Below, piece after piece: positions 1 through 6,244 of a stretch of DNA of 10,239 nt. Origin of the DNA: an uncultured Caulobacter sp. (GTDB lineage: Bacteria; Pseudomonadota; Alphaproteobacteria; Caulobacterales; Caulobacteraceae); assembly GCA_937991555.1 (NCBI GenBank), contig CALKHU010000072.1, positions 1 to 10,239 of the forward strand, read 5' to 3'. The notes below the pieces were generated by a model that ran no database searches, was not told where the DNA came from, and saw nothing but the letters and a program-made list of their open reading frames with translations. Each line of letters starts with the position of its first letter. Positions within the stretch are counted from its first letter, which is position 1. Both the position numbers and the translations under genes were made by a program.

Positions 1-472
1 CGAAGCCGTCGTGGATGGCGCGGTTGAGCCGCAGCAGGAAGTCCAGCGCCGGCTCGTGGTTCGAGGCGAGGCGGCCCGCCGCCCAGCGGAACACGGCGCC
101 GTCGGGATCCTCGAGCGCGGGCGTGATGAACGGCGACAGGGCGACCCGGTCCTCGACCGGATAGACGATCGGCATCGCGGTATGCGGATTGTCCGGCTGC
201 AGGTCGGCGAGCGGCGCCGGATAGCGGTCGATCACCAGCCGGCTGACGATGGTCAGATGGTCCGACAGGCCCTCGGGCGTAAACAGGCAGACGCAGTTGC
301 CGAAGGCGTCGAACACCCAGCGGGTCTGTCCGCCGGGCGACACCGAAAGGGACGCCTCGACCACCCGGACGGCGTGGCTGTCGCGCGGGCGCAGCAGCAG
401 CCGCTGGGGCCCGAACGCCACCGGGCGTTCGTAGCTGTAACGGGTCTCGTGGGTGATGGTCAGGCGCGTCAC
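1..472 (-). CDS. Transglutaminase-like family protein, N-terminal part (runs off left edge)
   Basis: The complement of this stretch gives 157 open codons. They begin with TRLTITHETRYSYERP and continue through RLLLRPR (residues 24-30) and RWVFDAFGNCV (51-61). This is the pattern of the bacterial transglutaminase-like N-terminal domain, a beta-rich region that precedes a papain-like Cys-His-Asp core. The core lies beyond the window, so catalytic residues cannot be checked. Proteins of this family are usually about 270-300 residues and are annotated as transglutaminase-like cysteine proteases or amidases of unknown substrate. I chose the GTG at 472 because the domain begins directly after it and there is no in-frame ATG upstream. 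The Shine-Dalgarno sequence is weak, so the start is less certain than the identity. The gene is divergent from the radical SAM gene, and the SOS box lies about 73 bp upstream of its start. Confidence 0.85.
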   Translation of the reverse strand, partial: MTRLTITHETRYSYERPVAFGPQRLLLRPRDSHAVRVVEASLSVSPGGQTRWVFDAFGNCVCLFTPEGLSDHLTIVSRLVIDRYPAPLADLQPDNPHTAMPIVYPVEDRVALSPFITPALEDPDGAVFRWAAGRLASNHEPALDFLLRLNRAIHDGF

Positions 473-544
473 CCCGGCGGAACCCGTCGCCTGTCCGACG
501 GTTCCATCACGATCCCGCCAGATGCACGCAGCAGTGTGTGGACA

Positions 545-559
545 GAACAAAAAGAGAAC
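545..559 (+). promoter_or_regulatory. SOS box (LexA operator), GAAC-N7-GAAC
   Basis: The sequence reads GAAC AAAAAGA GAAC. On the complement this is GTTC TCTTTTT GTTC, a perfect match to the direct-repeat LexA operator known from alphaproteobacteria. It ends 15 bp before the ATG of the radical SAM gene, and the ribosome site AGGA (564-567) follows it directly. LexA bound here would block initiation or early elongation, so the operon is expected to be induced by DNA damage. I could not find a convincing -35/-10 pair around it. The divergent transglutaminase-like gene starts 73 bp away on the other side and could share the control, though this is less likely. Confidence 0.85.
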
Positions 560-574
560 ATCTAGGATCGCGGC

Positions 575-1807
575 ATGACCGCCCCGACCCTCAGACGAAA
601 GCTCGAAATCCTCGCCGACGCCGCCAAGTACGATGCGTCCTGCGCCTCATCGGGGTCCGTGAAGCGCACATCGCTGGACGGCAATGGCGTGGGATCGACC
701 GACTCCGGCATGGGCATCTGCCACGCCTACGCGCCGGACGGCCGCTGCATCTCGCTGCTCAAGATCCTGCTGACCAACTTCTGTGTCTACGACTGCGCCT
801 ACTGCATCAACCGGGTGTCGTCGAACGTGCCGCGGGCGCGCTTCTCGGTGCAGGAGGTCGTCGACCTGACCCTCGGCTTCTACAAGCGGAACTACATCGA
901 GGGGCTGTTCCTGTCCTCGGGCATCATCCGCGGCGCCGACTACACGATGGAGGCGCTGGTCCGCGTCGCGCGGACGCTGCGGCTCGAGCATGACTTCCGC
1001 GGCTACATCCACCTGAAGCTGATCCCCGAGGCCTCGCCGGAGCTGGTCGCCGAGGCCGGACTCTACGCCGACCGGGTGTCGATCAACATCGAACTGCCCC
1101 GCGAGGAGAGCCTGTCGAGCCTGGCGCCCGAGAAAGACAGCCGCACGATCCGGAAGGCGATGGGCGGGGTGCGGCTGGCGATCGAGAGCGGGGCCGAGCC
1201 GGCCCGGAAGGCGAGGCCGCGCCGCTTCGCGCCGGCCGGTCAGTCCACCCAGCTGATCGTCGGCGCCGACGCGGCCAGCGACGCCGAGATCCTCGACCGC
1301 AGCGCCGGCCTGTACGGCTCCTACGGCCTGAAGCGGGTCTACTACTCGGGCTTCAGCCCCATTCCCGACGGCTCCAGCCGGCTGCCGCCCGCGAGGCCGC
1401 CGCTGATGCGGGAACACCGTCTCTACCAGGCCGACTGGCTGATGCGGGTCTATGGCTTCGGGCGGGGCGAGATCGCGCTCGACGGCGGCATGCTCGACCT
1501 CGACATCGATCCGAAGCTGGCCGCGGCCCTGCGCGACCGGGGCGACTTCCCCGTCGACGTCAACAGGGCCGACCGCGAACGGCTGCTGCGGGTGCCCGGG
1601 CTCGGCGTCACCGGAGTCGACCGGCTGATCTCGGTCCGGCGCTACAAACGGCTGACCCTGGAGGACGTGAAGCGCGCCTGCCGGAGCCTGGCCAAGGTGC
1701 GGCCGTTCATCGTCGCCGACGGCTGGTCGCCAGGGGCGCTGACCGACAGCGCCGGCCTGCGCGGGCTGCTGCCGAAGGAGCGCCCCCGGCAACTGGAGCT
1801 GTTCTGA
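575..1807 (+). CDS. Putative DNA modification/repair radical SAM protein (UDG-linked family)
   Basis: This 410-residue protein carries the radical SAM cluster motif C70-VYD-C74-AY-C77, inside the stretch ILLTNFCVYDCAYCINR. The three cysteines should hold a 4Fe-4S cluster that cleaves S-adenosylmethionine. Near the N-terminus, AKYDASCASSGS (residues 17-28, with C23) is typical of the radical SAM family found beside uracil-DNA-glycosylase-like proteins (TIGRFAM description: putative DNA modification/repair radical SAM protein). Residues about 326-380 contain a helix-hairpin-helix, VNRADRERLLRVPGLG followed by GVDRLISVRRY, which suggests DNA binding. The last five residues are QLELF, matching a beta-clamp-binding peptide. 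The ATG at 575 has AGGA seven bases upstream. The stop overlaps the next start (TGATG), so the two genes are probably translationally coupled. An SOS box precedes the gene. The reaction is unknown. Spore photoproduct lyase is a distant functional analogue at best. Confidence 0.92.
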   Translation: MTAPTLRRKLEILADAAKYDASCASSGSVKRTSLDGNGVGSTDSGMGICHAYAPDGRCISLLKILLTNFCVYDCAYCINRVSSNVPRARFSVQEVVDLTLGFYKRNYIEGLFLSSGIIRGADYTMEALVRVARTLRLEHDFRGYIHLKLIPEASPELVAEAGLYADRVSINIELPREESLSSLAPEKDSRTIRKAMGGVRLAIESGAEPARKARPRRFAPAGQSTQLIVGADAASDAEILDRSAGLYGSYGLKRVYYSGFSPIPDGSSRLPPARPPLMREHRLYQADWLMRVYGFGRGEIALDGGMLDLDIDPKLAAALRDRGDFPVDVNRADRERLLRVPGLGVTGVDRLISVRRYKRLTLEDVKRACRSLAKVRPFIVADGWSPGALTDSAGLRGLLPKERPRQLELF

Positions 1808-3258
1808 TGCAGGTCGTCCGCCTGGCTTCGGAGACGGACTTCGACGGCTGGAGGGCGGCGGCGCGGCGGCTGCGCAAGACCGCCACGCCCCCCGAGACGG
1901 TGTTCTGGACCGTCGCGCCGGACGAGGTCCTGATGGACGGAACGCCGACCGGGACCGCCGGGGAGCCCGCCGACAAGGGCCGTGGACAGTCCGGAGACTT
2001 CCGCGTGTCCCGCGAGTTCGTCGAACTGGCCAGATCGGTCGTGCTGCACCGGTCGCCAGAGCGGTTCGGGCTGCTCTACCGGCTGCTCTGGCGGCTGGAA
2101 GCCGAGCCCGACCTGATCAGGATCGTCACCGATCCGGAGGTCGCCCGGGCCATGGACATGGCCAAGGCCGTGTCGCGGGCGGCGCACAAGATGAAGGCCT
2201 TCGTCCGCTTCCGCCGGCTGGAGGGTGTCGAGCCGGAGAGCTACGCGGCCTGGTTCGAGCCGCCGCACCGGGTCCTGGAGCGGGTGGCGCCCTTCTTCAT
2301 CGAGCGGTTCGCCAACATGCGGTTCTCGATCCTGACGCCCGACGCGACCCTGCGTTGGGACACCGAGACGGCCGTGTTCGGGCCCGGCGCCGATCCGTCG
2401 GCGGCGCCCGACGACGACGCGCTCGAGGACATCTGGAAGGCCTACTACGCCTCGACCTTCAATCCGGCCCGACTGAAGGTGGCGGCGATGACCCGGGAGA
2501 TGCCGAAGGCCTACTGGCGCAACCTTCCCGAGGCGTCGCTCATTCCCGGGCTGATCGCATCCGCCTCCGCGAGAACAACCCAGATGGTCGAGCAGGCCCC
2601 CACCCAGCCGTCGATCCGCGCCCGCAAGGCGGCGGCGCGGCTGGCGCGCGACGGATCCTACGACGACGTGCCCCAGACGCTGGATGAGGTCGTGGCCGGG
2701 ATCCAGATCTGCCGTCGCTGCGAGCTGTGGCGGGAAGCGACCCAGGGCGTGCCGGGGGAGGGGGCCGCCCAGGCGCGGCTGATGTTCGTCGGCGAGCAGC
2801 CGGGCGACCAGGAGGACCTGGCCGGCAGACCCTTCGTCGGACCGGCGGGGCAGCTGTTCGACAGGGCCCTGGCGAAGGCCGGCGTTCCGCGCGAGCAGAC
2901 CTACGTCACCAACGCCGTGAAGCACTTCAAGCACGAGCCGCGCGGCAAGCGACGCATGCACAGCACGCCCGATGCGGGGGAGGTGCGCGCCTGCCGCTGG
3001 TGGCTCGATTCCGAGCGGCGTCTGGTGCGCCCGAGGGTGGTGGTCGCGCTCGGGGCGACGGCGGCGCTGGCGGTGCTCGGCAAGCCGACCCCGATCGCCG
3101 CCAACCGGGGGCGGGCCATCCCGCTGCCCGACCAGGCCCAGGCGCTCGTGACCTGGCATCCGTCCTACCTGCTGCGCGTGCCGGACGAAGCGGCCAAGGC
3201 CAAGGCCTGGGAGGCGTTCGTGGCGGACCTGGGCATGGCGTGGGGATTGGCGGGCTAG
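1807..3258 (+). CDS. DUF4130 domain fused to a UdgX-type uracil-DNA-binding protein
   Basis: This 483-residue protein has two parts. Residues about 1-255 match the DUF4130 'probable DNA metabolism protein' domain, with MKAFVRFRRLEG (129-140) and FFIERFANMRFSILTPD (163-179) as recognisable blocks. Residues about 285-480 are a UDG-superfamily domain of the UdgX type. Motif A is GEQPGDQEDLAGRPFVGPAG (329-348), the R-loop is GKRRMH (380-385), and motif B is HPSYLLR (451-457). In mycobacterial UdgX the loop is KRRIH and its final histidine forms a covalent bond to the abasic sugar after uracil is removed. H385 is the equivalent here. C302, C305 and C396 are probable 4Fe-4S ligands. H373, in the stretch AVKHFKH, may be the fourth, because family-4 UDGs have Cys near that point. 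The ATG at 1807 shares one base with the preceding stop. The stop shares CTAG with the convergent GST stop. Its partner is the SOS-controlled radical SAM protein. Confidence 0.92.
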   Translation: MQVVRLASETDFDGWRAAARRLRKTATPPETVFWTVAPDEVLMDGTPTGTAGEPADKGRGQSGDFRVSREFVELARSVVLHRSPERFGLLYRLLWRLEAEPDLIRIVTDPEVARAMDMAKAVSRAAHKMKAFVRFRRLEGVEPESYAAWFEPPHRVLERVAPFFIERFANMRFSILTPDATLRWDTETAVFGPGADPSAAPDDDALEDIWKAYYASTFNPARLKVAAMTREMPKAYWRNLPEASLIPGLIASASARTTQMVEQAPTQPSIRARKAAARLARDGSYDDVPQTLDEVVAGIQICRRCELWREATQGVPGEGAAQARLMFVGEQPGDQEDLAGRPFVGPAGQLFDRALAKAGVPREQTYVTNAVKHFKHEPRGKRRMHSTPDAGEVRACRWWLDSERRLVRPRVVVALGATAALAVLGKPTPIAANRGRAIPLPDQAQALVTWHPSYLLRVPDEAAKAKAWEAFVADLGMAWGLAG

Positions 3259-3896
3259 ACCTTCGCCCGCGCCTTGTCCGCCGCCTCGAAATGCGCCAGC
3301 TGGTCGGCGAGGGCCTTCCTGAACGCCGGACGGGCGGTGACGCGGGTCACATACGCCTCGGTCGCCGGGCGGTCGTTGAAGGCGCGGAGCCTGTCGACGC
3401 GCAGCACATCCGCCATCAGCAGGTCGGCGACAGTGAAGCGGCCGGCGGCCAACCATTCCCGCTGGCTCAGCTCCCGCTCTATGTGGTCGAGGCGCTGCGT
3501 CAGCCATCCCGTCAGGCCGTTTTCCTTCGCGCCGGTCACGTCCAGAAACCACCAGGGCGCCGAGACCATCTCGACCGAGTTGAGCGCGGCGATGGTCCAC
3601 TGCAGCGTCTCGGCTTCTCCGGCGGGATCGCGCGGCATCAGCACTTCGCTCTTGCGCGCCAGATGCAACAGGCCGGCGCCGCTCTCGAACAGCTTCAGGC
3701 CGCCGTCGTCCAGGTAGGGCACCTGGCCGAACGGCTGGCGGTCGAGGTGGTTGGCCGCGCGGTCGTCGAAGGCGATCGTCCGGACCGTATAGGGCAGGCC
3801 GGCTTCCTCGCAGGCCCAGCGCAGCCGCAGGTCGCGCACGAAGCCTCGCGGCATTTCGGGAACCCAGTCCAGGGTCCAGATCGTCAGCTCATTCAT
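3255..3896 (-). CDS. Glutathione S-transferase family protein
   Basis: This 213-residue protein has the GST two-domain layout. The N-terminal thioredoxin-like half includes FGQVPYLDDGGLKLFESGA (residues 56-74), with the cis-proline P60 and the glutathione-binding E71-S72 pair. The all-helical C-terminal half includes RFTVADLLMADVLRV (153-167), whose T155-x-x-D158 is the conserved N-capping box of GSTs. The usual catalytic Ser/Cys/Tyr near residues 9-16 is not obvious, because that region reads LDWVPEMPRG, so activity may be altered or unusual. The ATG at 3896 has GGAG seven bases upstream. Starts further upstream would run into the SnoaL-like gene in another frame. It lies 17 bp after that gene's stop and is probably the last gene of the FAD/SnoaL/GST unit. 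It most likely acts in the cytosol on an electrophilic product of the monooxygenase step, which is an inference from context. Confidence 0.88.
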   Translation of the reverse strand: MNELTIWTLDWVPEMPRGFVRDLRLRWACEEAGLPYTVRTIAFDDRAANHLDRQPFGQVPYLDDGGLKLFESGAGLLHLARKSEVLMPRDPAGEAETLQWTIAALNSVEMVSAPWWFLDVTGAKENGLTGWLTQRLDHIERELSQREWLAAGRFTVADLLMADVLRVDRLRAFNDRPATEAYVTRVTARPAFRKALADQLAHFEAADKARAKV

Positions 3897-3913
3897 CCCG
3901 TCACTCCGAAGCC

Positions 3914-4267
3914 TCACGGCAGCGGGTGAACGTACACCTCGTTCCAGCCGATGCGATCGCCGTCGAACTCGACGAGGTCGAAGCCGCGCATGCGGGTCTT
4001 CGCGCCGTCCGGCATGTCGACCGTGCAGTACCAGCGGCCGCAGAAGCCGTTGTCGATGGCCCACACGGTCTCCGGCTCGTAGGTCATCGGCGGCGTGGCC
4101 GCGAACAGTCCGGTGAGGTAGGCGCGCAGCGCGTCGTGGCCGACGATTCCGGCGGCGGTCTGCGGGTCCTTGTAGGTGCAGCCGGGCGCATAGAAGCCGA
4201 TCAGGGCCTCGACGTCCTTGGCGGTCCAGGCGGCCAGCCAGCGGCGGTTGAAATCCTCGATGTCCAT
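3914..4267 (-). CDS. SnoaL-like / NTF2-fold protein
   Basis: This 117-residue protein has the compact alpha+beta layout of the SnoaL-like NTF2 superfamily. It opens with the helix FNRRWLAAWTAKDVEALIGFY (residues 6-26). The block GCTYKDPQTAAGIVGHDALRAYL (29-51) follows, and then strands containing GRWYCTVDMPDG (77-88) and RMRGFDLVEFDGDRIGWNEVYV. Family members include polyketide cyclases, ketosteroid-isomerase-like enzymes and many small-molecule binders, so the reaction cannot be assigned from this alone. The start has a strong site, GGAGGAG, seven bases before the ATG. Part of that site overlaps the stop codon of the upstream FAD gene, 13 bp away, so coupling is likely. Its place between an FAD oxygenase and a GST suggests it acts on, or binds, the same substrate or an intermediate. 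Confidence 0.85.
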   Translation of the reverse strand: MDIEDFNRRWLAAWTAKDVEALIGFYAPGCTYKDPQTAAGIVGHDALRAYLTGLFAATPPMTYEPETVWAIDNGFCGRWYCTVDMPDGAKTRMRGFDLVEFDGDRIGWNEVYVHPLP

Positions 4268-4280
4268 CAGACGTCTCCTC

Positions 4281-5519
4281 CTAGGCCTCGCCGAGCACGC
4301 GGGCGCGGTGCTGCGGCGTGAACACTTCGGCCGGCAGGGTCTCCGGCCCGGCCATGACCGCGAAGCCGTGGGCGCCCAGGCTCGGGTCGGCGGCGGAACG
4401 CTCGAAGTAGCTCCGGCGCCGGGCGCGGGCCTCGTCGCCGAATTCCGCGTCGATGGCCGAGGTCAGGGCGGCGGTGAAGCGCAGGCGGCGCATCCGCTCG
4501 GCCCGTTCGGCGGCGTAGTCGGCGAAGGCGGCCGGCGACCAGTCCTCGCCGCCGAGCAGCACGTCCCGCACCGTGCGCACGTCACGATAGGTGATCGACA
4601 GGCCGAGGCCGCAGATCGGGTCATTCCAGCCCGCCGCGTCGCCCACCAGGACCACGCCCTCGGCCGCCTGATAGTCGGTCCAGGTGTCGTTGTTGAAGTA
4701 GCTGAGCACCGGGCCGGCGGGCGTGCCCGCGACGAGCGCCTCATTGGCCGGGCTGCTGTCCATGCGGAAGGCGTCGAGGAACTTCCGCCGTCCGTCCGGA
4801 CCGGCGAAGCGGCCCTTCTGCTCCAGCGGATAGCTGCCGTAGACGCGGACCTTGTCGCCGCCCTGGGGGAAGGCGAGGAAGGCGAAGTCGCCCTCGGTGC
4901 CGATCGCCTGCAGGTCCTGGTCCCAGTCGGGAGCGTTGTCGACCAGCATGCCGGCGAACCAGTGGTGCGGCCGGTCCTGGTTCAGGGGGATTGCGGCCGC
5001 CTCGCGGACCTTCGACATGCGACCGTCCGCCCCGACGATCAGGCGGCAGCGGACGGTCTGCTCAACGCCCTGATGGACGAAGGTGACCGACGGCTGCGCG
5101 CCGGGCCGGATGCCGGTCACGACCGCGTCGCGCAGGGTGCGGGCCCCGCGCGCCGTGGCGGCGTCGAACAGGGTCTGGGCGTGATGCGGGTTGCCGATCG
5201 CCAGCGGACCTGCGACCTCGGGCGCGAAAATGCCGAGCGGGAGGGTGCGGCTCTCGGCCTCCTGCGGCGTACGGGTCTCGTCATAGGTGACATGGCGGCC
5301 GATGTGGTGACCGCCGGCCGCCATCAGGGTGTCGTAGAGGCCGAGCCGCTTCGTCTCGGTCACGCCCCAGGGCGCGATCCACTCGCCGCGCACGCGGTCC
5401 TCGAAGACCTCCGTCTGCTCGAGCAGCAGAACGTCCCTGCCGGCTTCCGCGAGCGCCGCCGCCATCGCCGATCCGCCGATGCCCCCGCCGACGATCACCA
5501 CCTCATGGAATTCCGCCAC
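4281..5519 (-). CDS. FAD-dependent monooxygenase/oxidoreductase (PHBH/UbiH-like fold)
   Basis: This 412-residue flavoprotein has the group A monooxygenase landmarks. The dinucleotide-binding GGGIGG lies at residues 11-16 after the strand HEVVIV. The motif LIVGADGRMSKVR (160-172) has the D-G pair that touches both FAD and NAD(P)H. GVVLVGDAAGWNDPICGLGLS (288-308) holds the GD motif that binds the FAD ribityl chain. The family hydroxylates, epoxidises or sometimes halogenates small, often aromatic, substrates. I chose the GTG at 5519 because AGGAGG lies seven bases upstream and the FAD-binding strand begins a few residues later. A longer reading from 5606 adds 29 proline/glycine/arginine-rich residues that fit no domain and would cross the inverted repeat upstream. 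It is the first gene of a three-gene unit with the SnoaL-like and GST genes. The substrate is unknown. Confidence 0.9.
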   Translation of the reverse strand: MAEFHEVVIVGGGIGGSAMAAALAEAGRDVLLLEQTEVFEDRVRGEWIAPWGVTETKRLGLYDTLMAAGGHHIGRHVTYDETRTPQEAESRTLPLGIFAPEVAGPLAIGNPHHAQTLFDAATARGARTLRDAVVTGIRPGAQPSVTFVHQGVEQTVRCRLIVGADGRMSKVREAAAIPLNQDRPHHWFAGMLVDNAPDWDQDLQAIGTEGDFAFLAFPQGGDKVRVYGSYPLEQKGRFAGPDGRRKFLDAFRMDSSPANEALVAGTPAGPVLSYFNNDTWTDYQAAEGVVLVGDAAGWNDPICGLGLSITYRDVRTVRDVLLGGEDWSPAAFADYAAERAERMRRLRFTAALTSAIDAEFGDEARARRRSYFERSAADPSLGAHGFAVMAGPETLPAEVFTPQHRARVLGEA

Positions 5520-5547
5520 GCGCCGTCCTCCTGTTCCTGGTCCGGAC

Positions 5548-5597
5548 GGTAAGCCTCTGGATTTCCCTGGCAACCGTGACCCGACGTCAGGCTTACC
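5548..5597. repeat. 9-bp inverted repeat upstream of the FAD monooxygenase gene
   Basis: GGTAAGCCT at 5548-5556 and AGGCTTACC at 5589-5597 are perfect complements, separated by 32 bp. The structure sits 29-78 bp upstream of the GTG at 5519, inside the 110-bp gap between the second GST gene and the FAD gene. There is no T-run after either arm, so it does not look like an intrinsic terminator. A pair of half-sites for a regulator of the FAD/SnoaL/GST unit is the more natural reading, but the protein that would bind is not visible here. Just beside it is the 8-bp palindrome GTCCGGAC at 5540-5547. Confidence 0.5.
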
Positions 5598-5629
5598 CCG
5601 CGACATGGCGCGGTGGAGGGAGGCTTTTC

Positions 5630-6244
5630 TCAGCCGAGCAGCATGCCCATCCCGGTCCGCACGGCCGGCCGCTCGGCGAGGCGGCCGGTCCAGGCGCTGA
5701 CGCCCGGGCGGGCGGCGATCTCGGCGTCGAGCCCCGCACGGGCGGCGACCACGACCAGCGGCGCATAGCAGATGTCGGCCAGCGAGTAGTCATCCACGAG
5801 CCATCGCCGTTCCGCCAGGCGCGCTTCGAGGACGTCCAGATGGGCGGAAAGCTCGGCCCTGCCCTGGGCCGCCGTCTCCGGTCCCGGCGGGATTCCGAGC
5901 GAATGGGGCGCGATCCATCGCTTCCAGGAGAAGGGCCAGGTGTCGTTGCTCCAGCCCATGAACTGGCGGACCAGGGCGCGCGCGGCCGGGGCGGCCGGCA
6001 TCAGCGGGGGCTCGGGCCTGATCTCCTCGAGGTATTCGAGGATCGCGGTCGACTCCGCCAGCACCAGGTCCGCGTCCTCGAGAACCGGAACCTGCCCGAA
6101 CGGGTTCAGCGCCAGGAACGCCGGGCGCCGGCTCGCGCCGCCGGGCAGGTCGATGATCTCCTCCTCACAGGCCAGCCCCTTCTCCGCCAGCGCGATCCTG
6201 ACGCGCCAAGGCATCAGCGAGACCGGATGCCAGTAGAGCTTCAT
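5630..6244 (-). CDS. Glutathione S-transferase family protein (second copy)
   Basis: This 204-residue protein begins MKLYWHPVSLMPWRVRIALAEKGL, a standard GST first strand and helix. S9 stands where many bacterial GSTs place the catalytic serine. NPFGQVPVLEDADLVLAESTAI (residues 47-68) gives the cis-proline P53 and the glutathione-binding E64-S65. In the helical domain, DYSLADICYAPLV (152-164) carries the S154-x-x-D157 N-capping box. The ATG at 6244 overlaps the acylase stop (ATGA at 6241-6244), so the two genes are probably co-translated. It is only broadly similar to the other GST at 3255-3896 and does not look like a recent duplicate of it. The protein may handle products of the same pathway as the acylase, but the substrate is not known. 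Confidence 0.9.
   Translation of the reverse strand: MKLYWHPVSLMPWRVRIALAEKGLACEEEIIDLPGGASRRPAFLALNPFGQVPVLEDADLVLAESTAILEYLEEIRPEPPLMPAAPAARALVRQFMGWSNDTWPFSWKRWIAPHSLGIPPGPETAAQGRAELSAHLDVLEARLAERRWLVDDYSLADICYAPLVVVAARAGLDAEIAARPGVSAWTGRLAERPAVRTGMGMLLG

Noticed and set aside
11..565. 184-codon rightward ORF at the left edge
   Set aside because: It is antisense to the transglutaminase-like gene, whose protein is recognisable. The ORF product is Arg/Gly/Gln-rich with no domain, and it would cross the SOS box.
1642..3600. 652-codon leftward ORF spanning the ends of three genes
   Set aside because: It is a high-GC antisense shadow: low-complexity R/G/L/P-rich product, no motif, and it overlaps clear coding sequence of the radical SAM gene, the UdgX fusion and the GST.
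5550..5559. TAAGCCTCTG shared by the gap before the FAD gene (5550-5559) and the carboxykinase leader (8660-8669)
   Set aside because: A ten-base match between two places in 10 kb is expected by chance. The surrounding sequence differs, apart from a short ACGTCAG downstream of both, so I do not claim a common operator.
5520..5606. 29-residue N-terminal extension of the FAD monooxygenase
   Set aside because: It would translate the inverted repeat, has no family support, and a GTG with an ideal AGGAGG site starts right before the FAD-binding strand.
5597..5612. CCGCG/CGCGG hairpin after the second GST stop as a terminator
   Set aside because: The stem is only 5 bp and no T-run follows in the direction of transcription.
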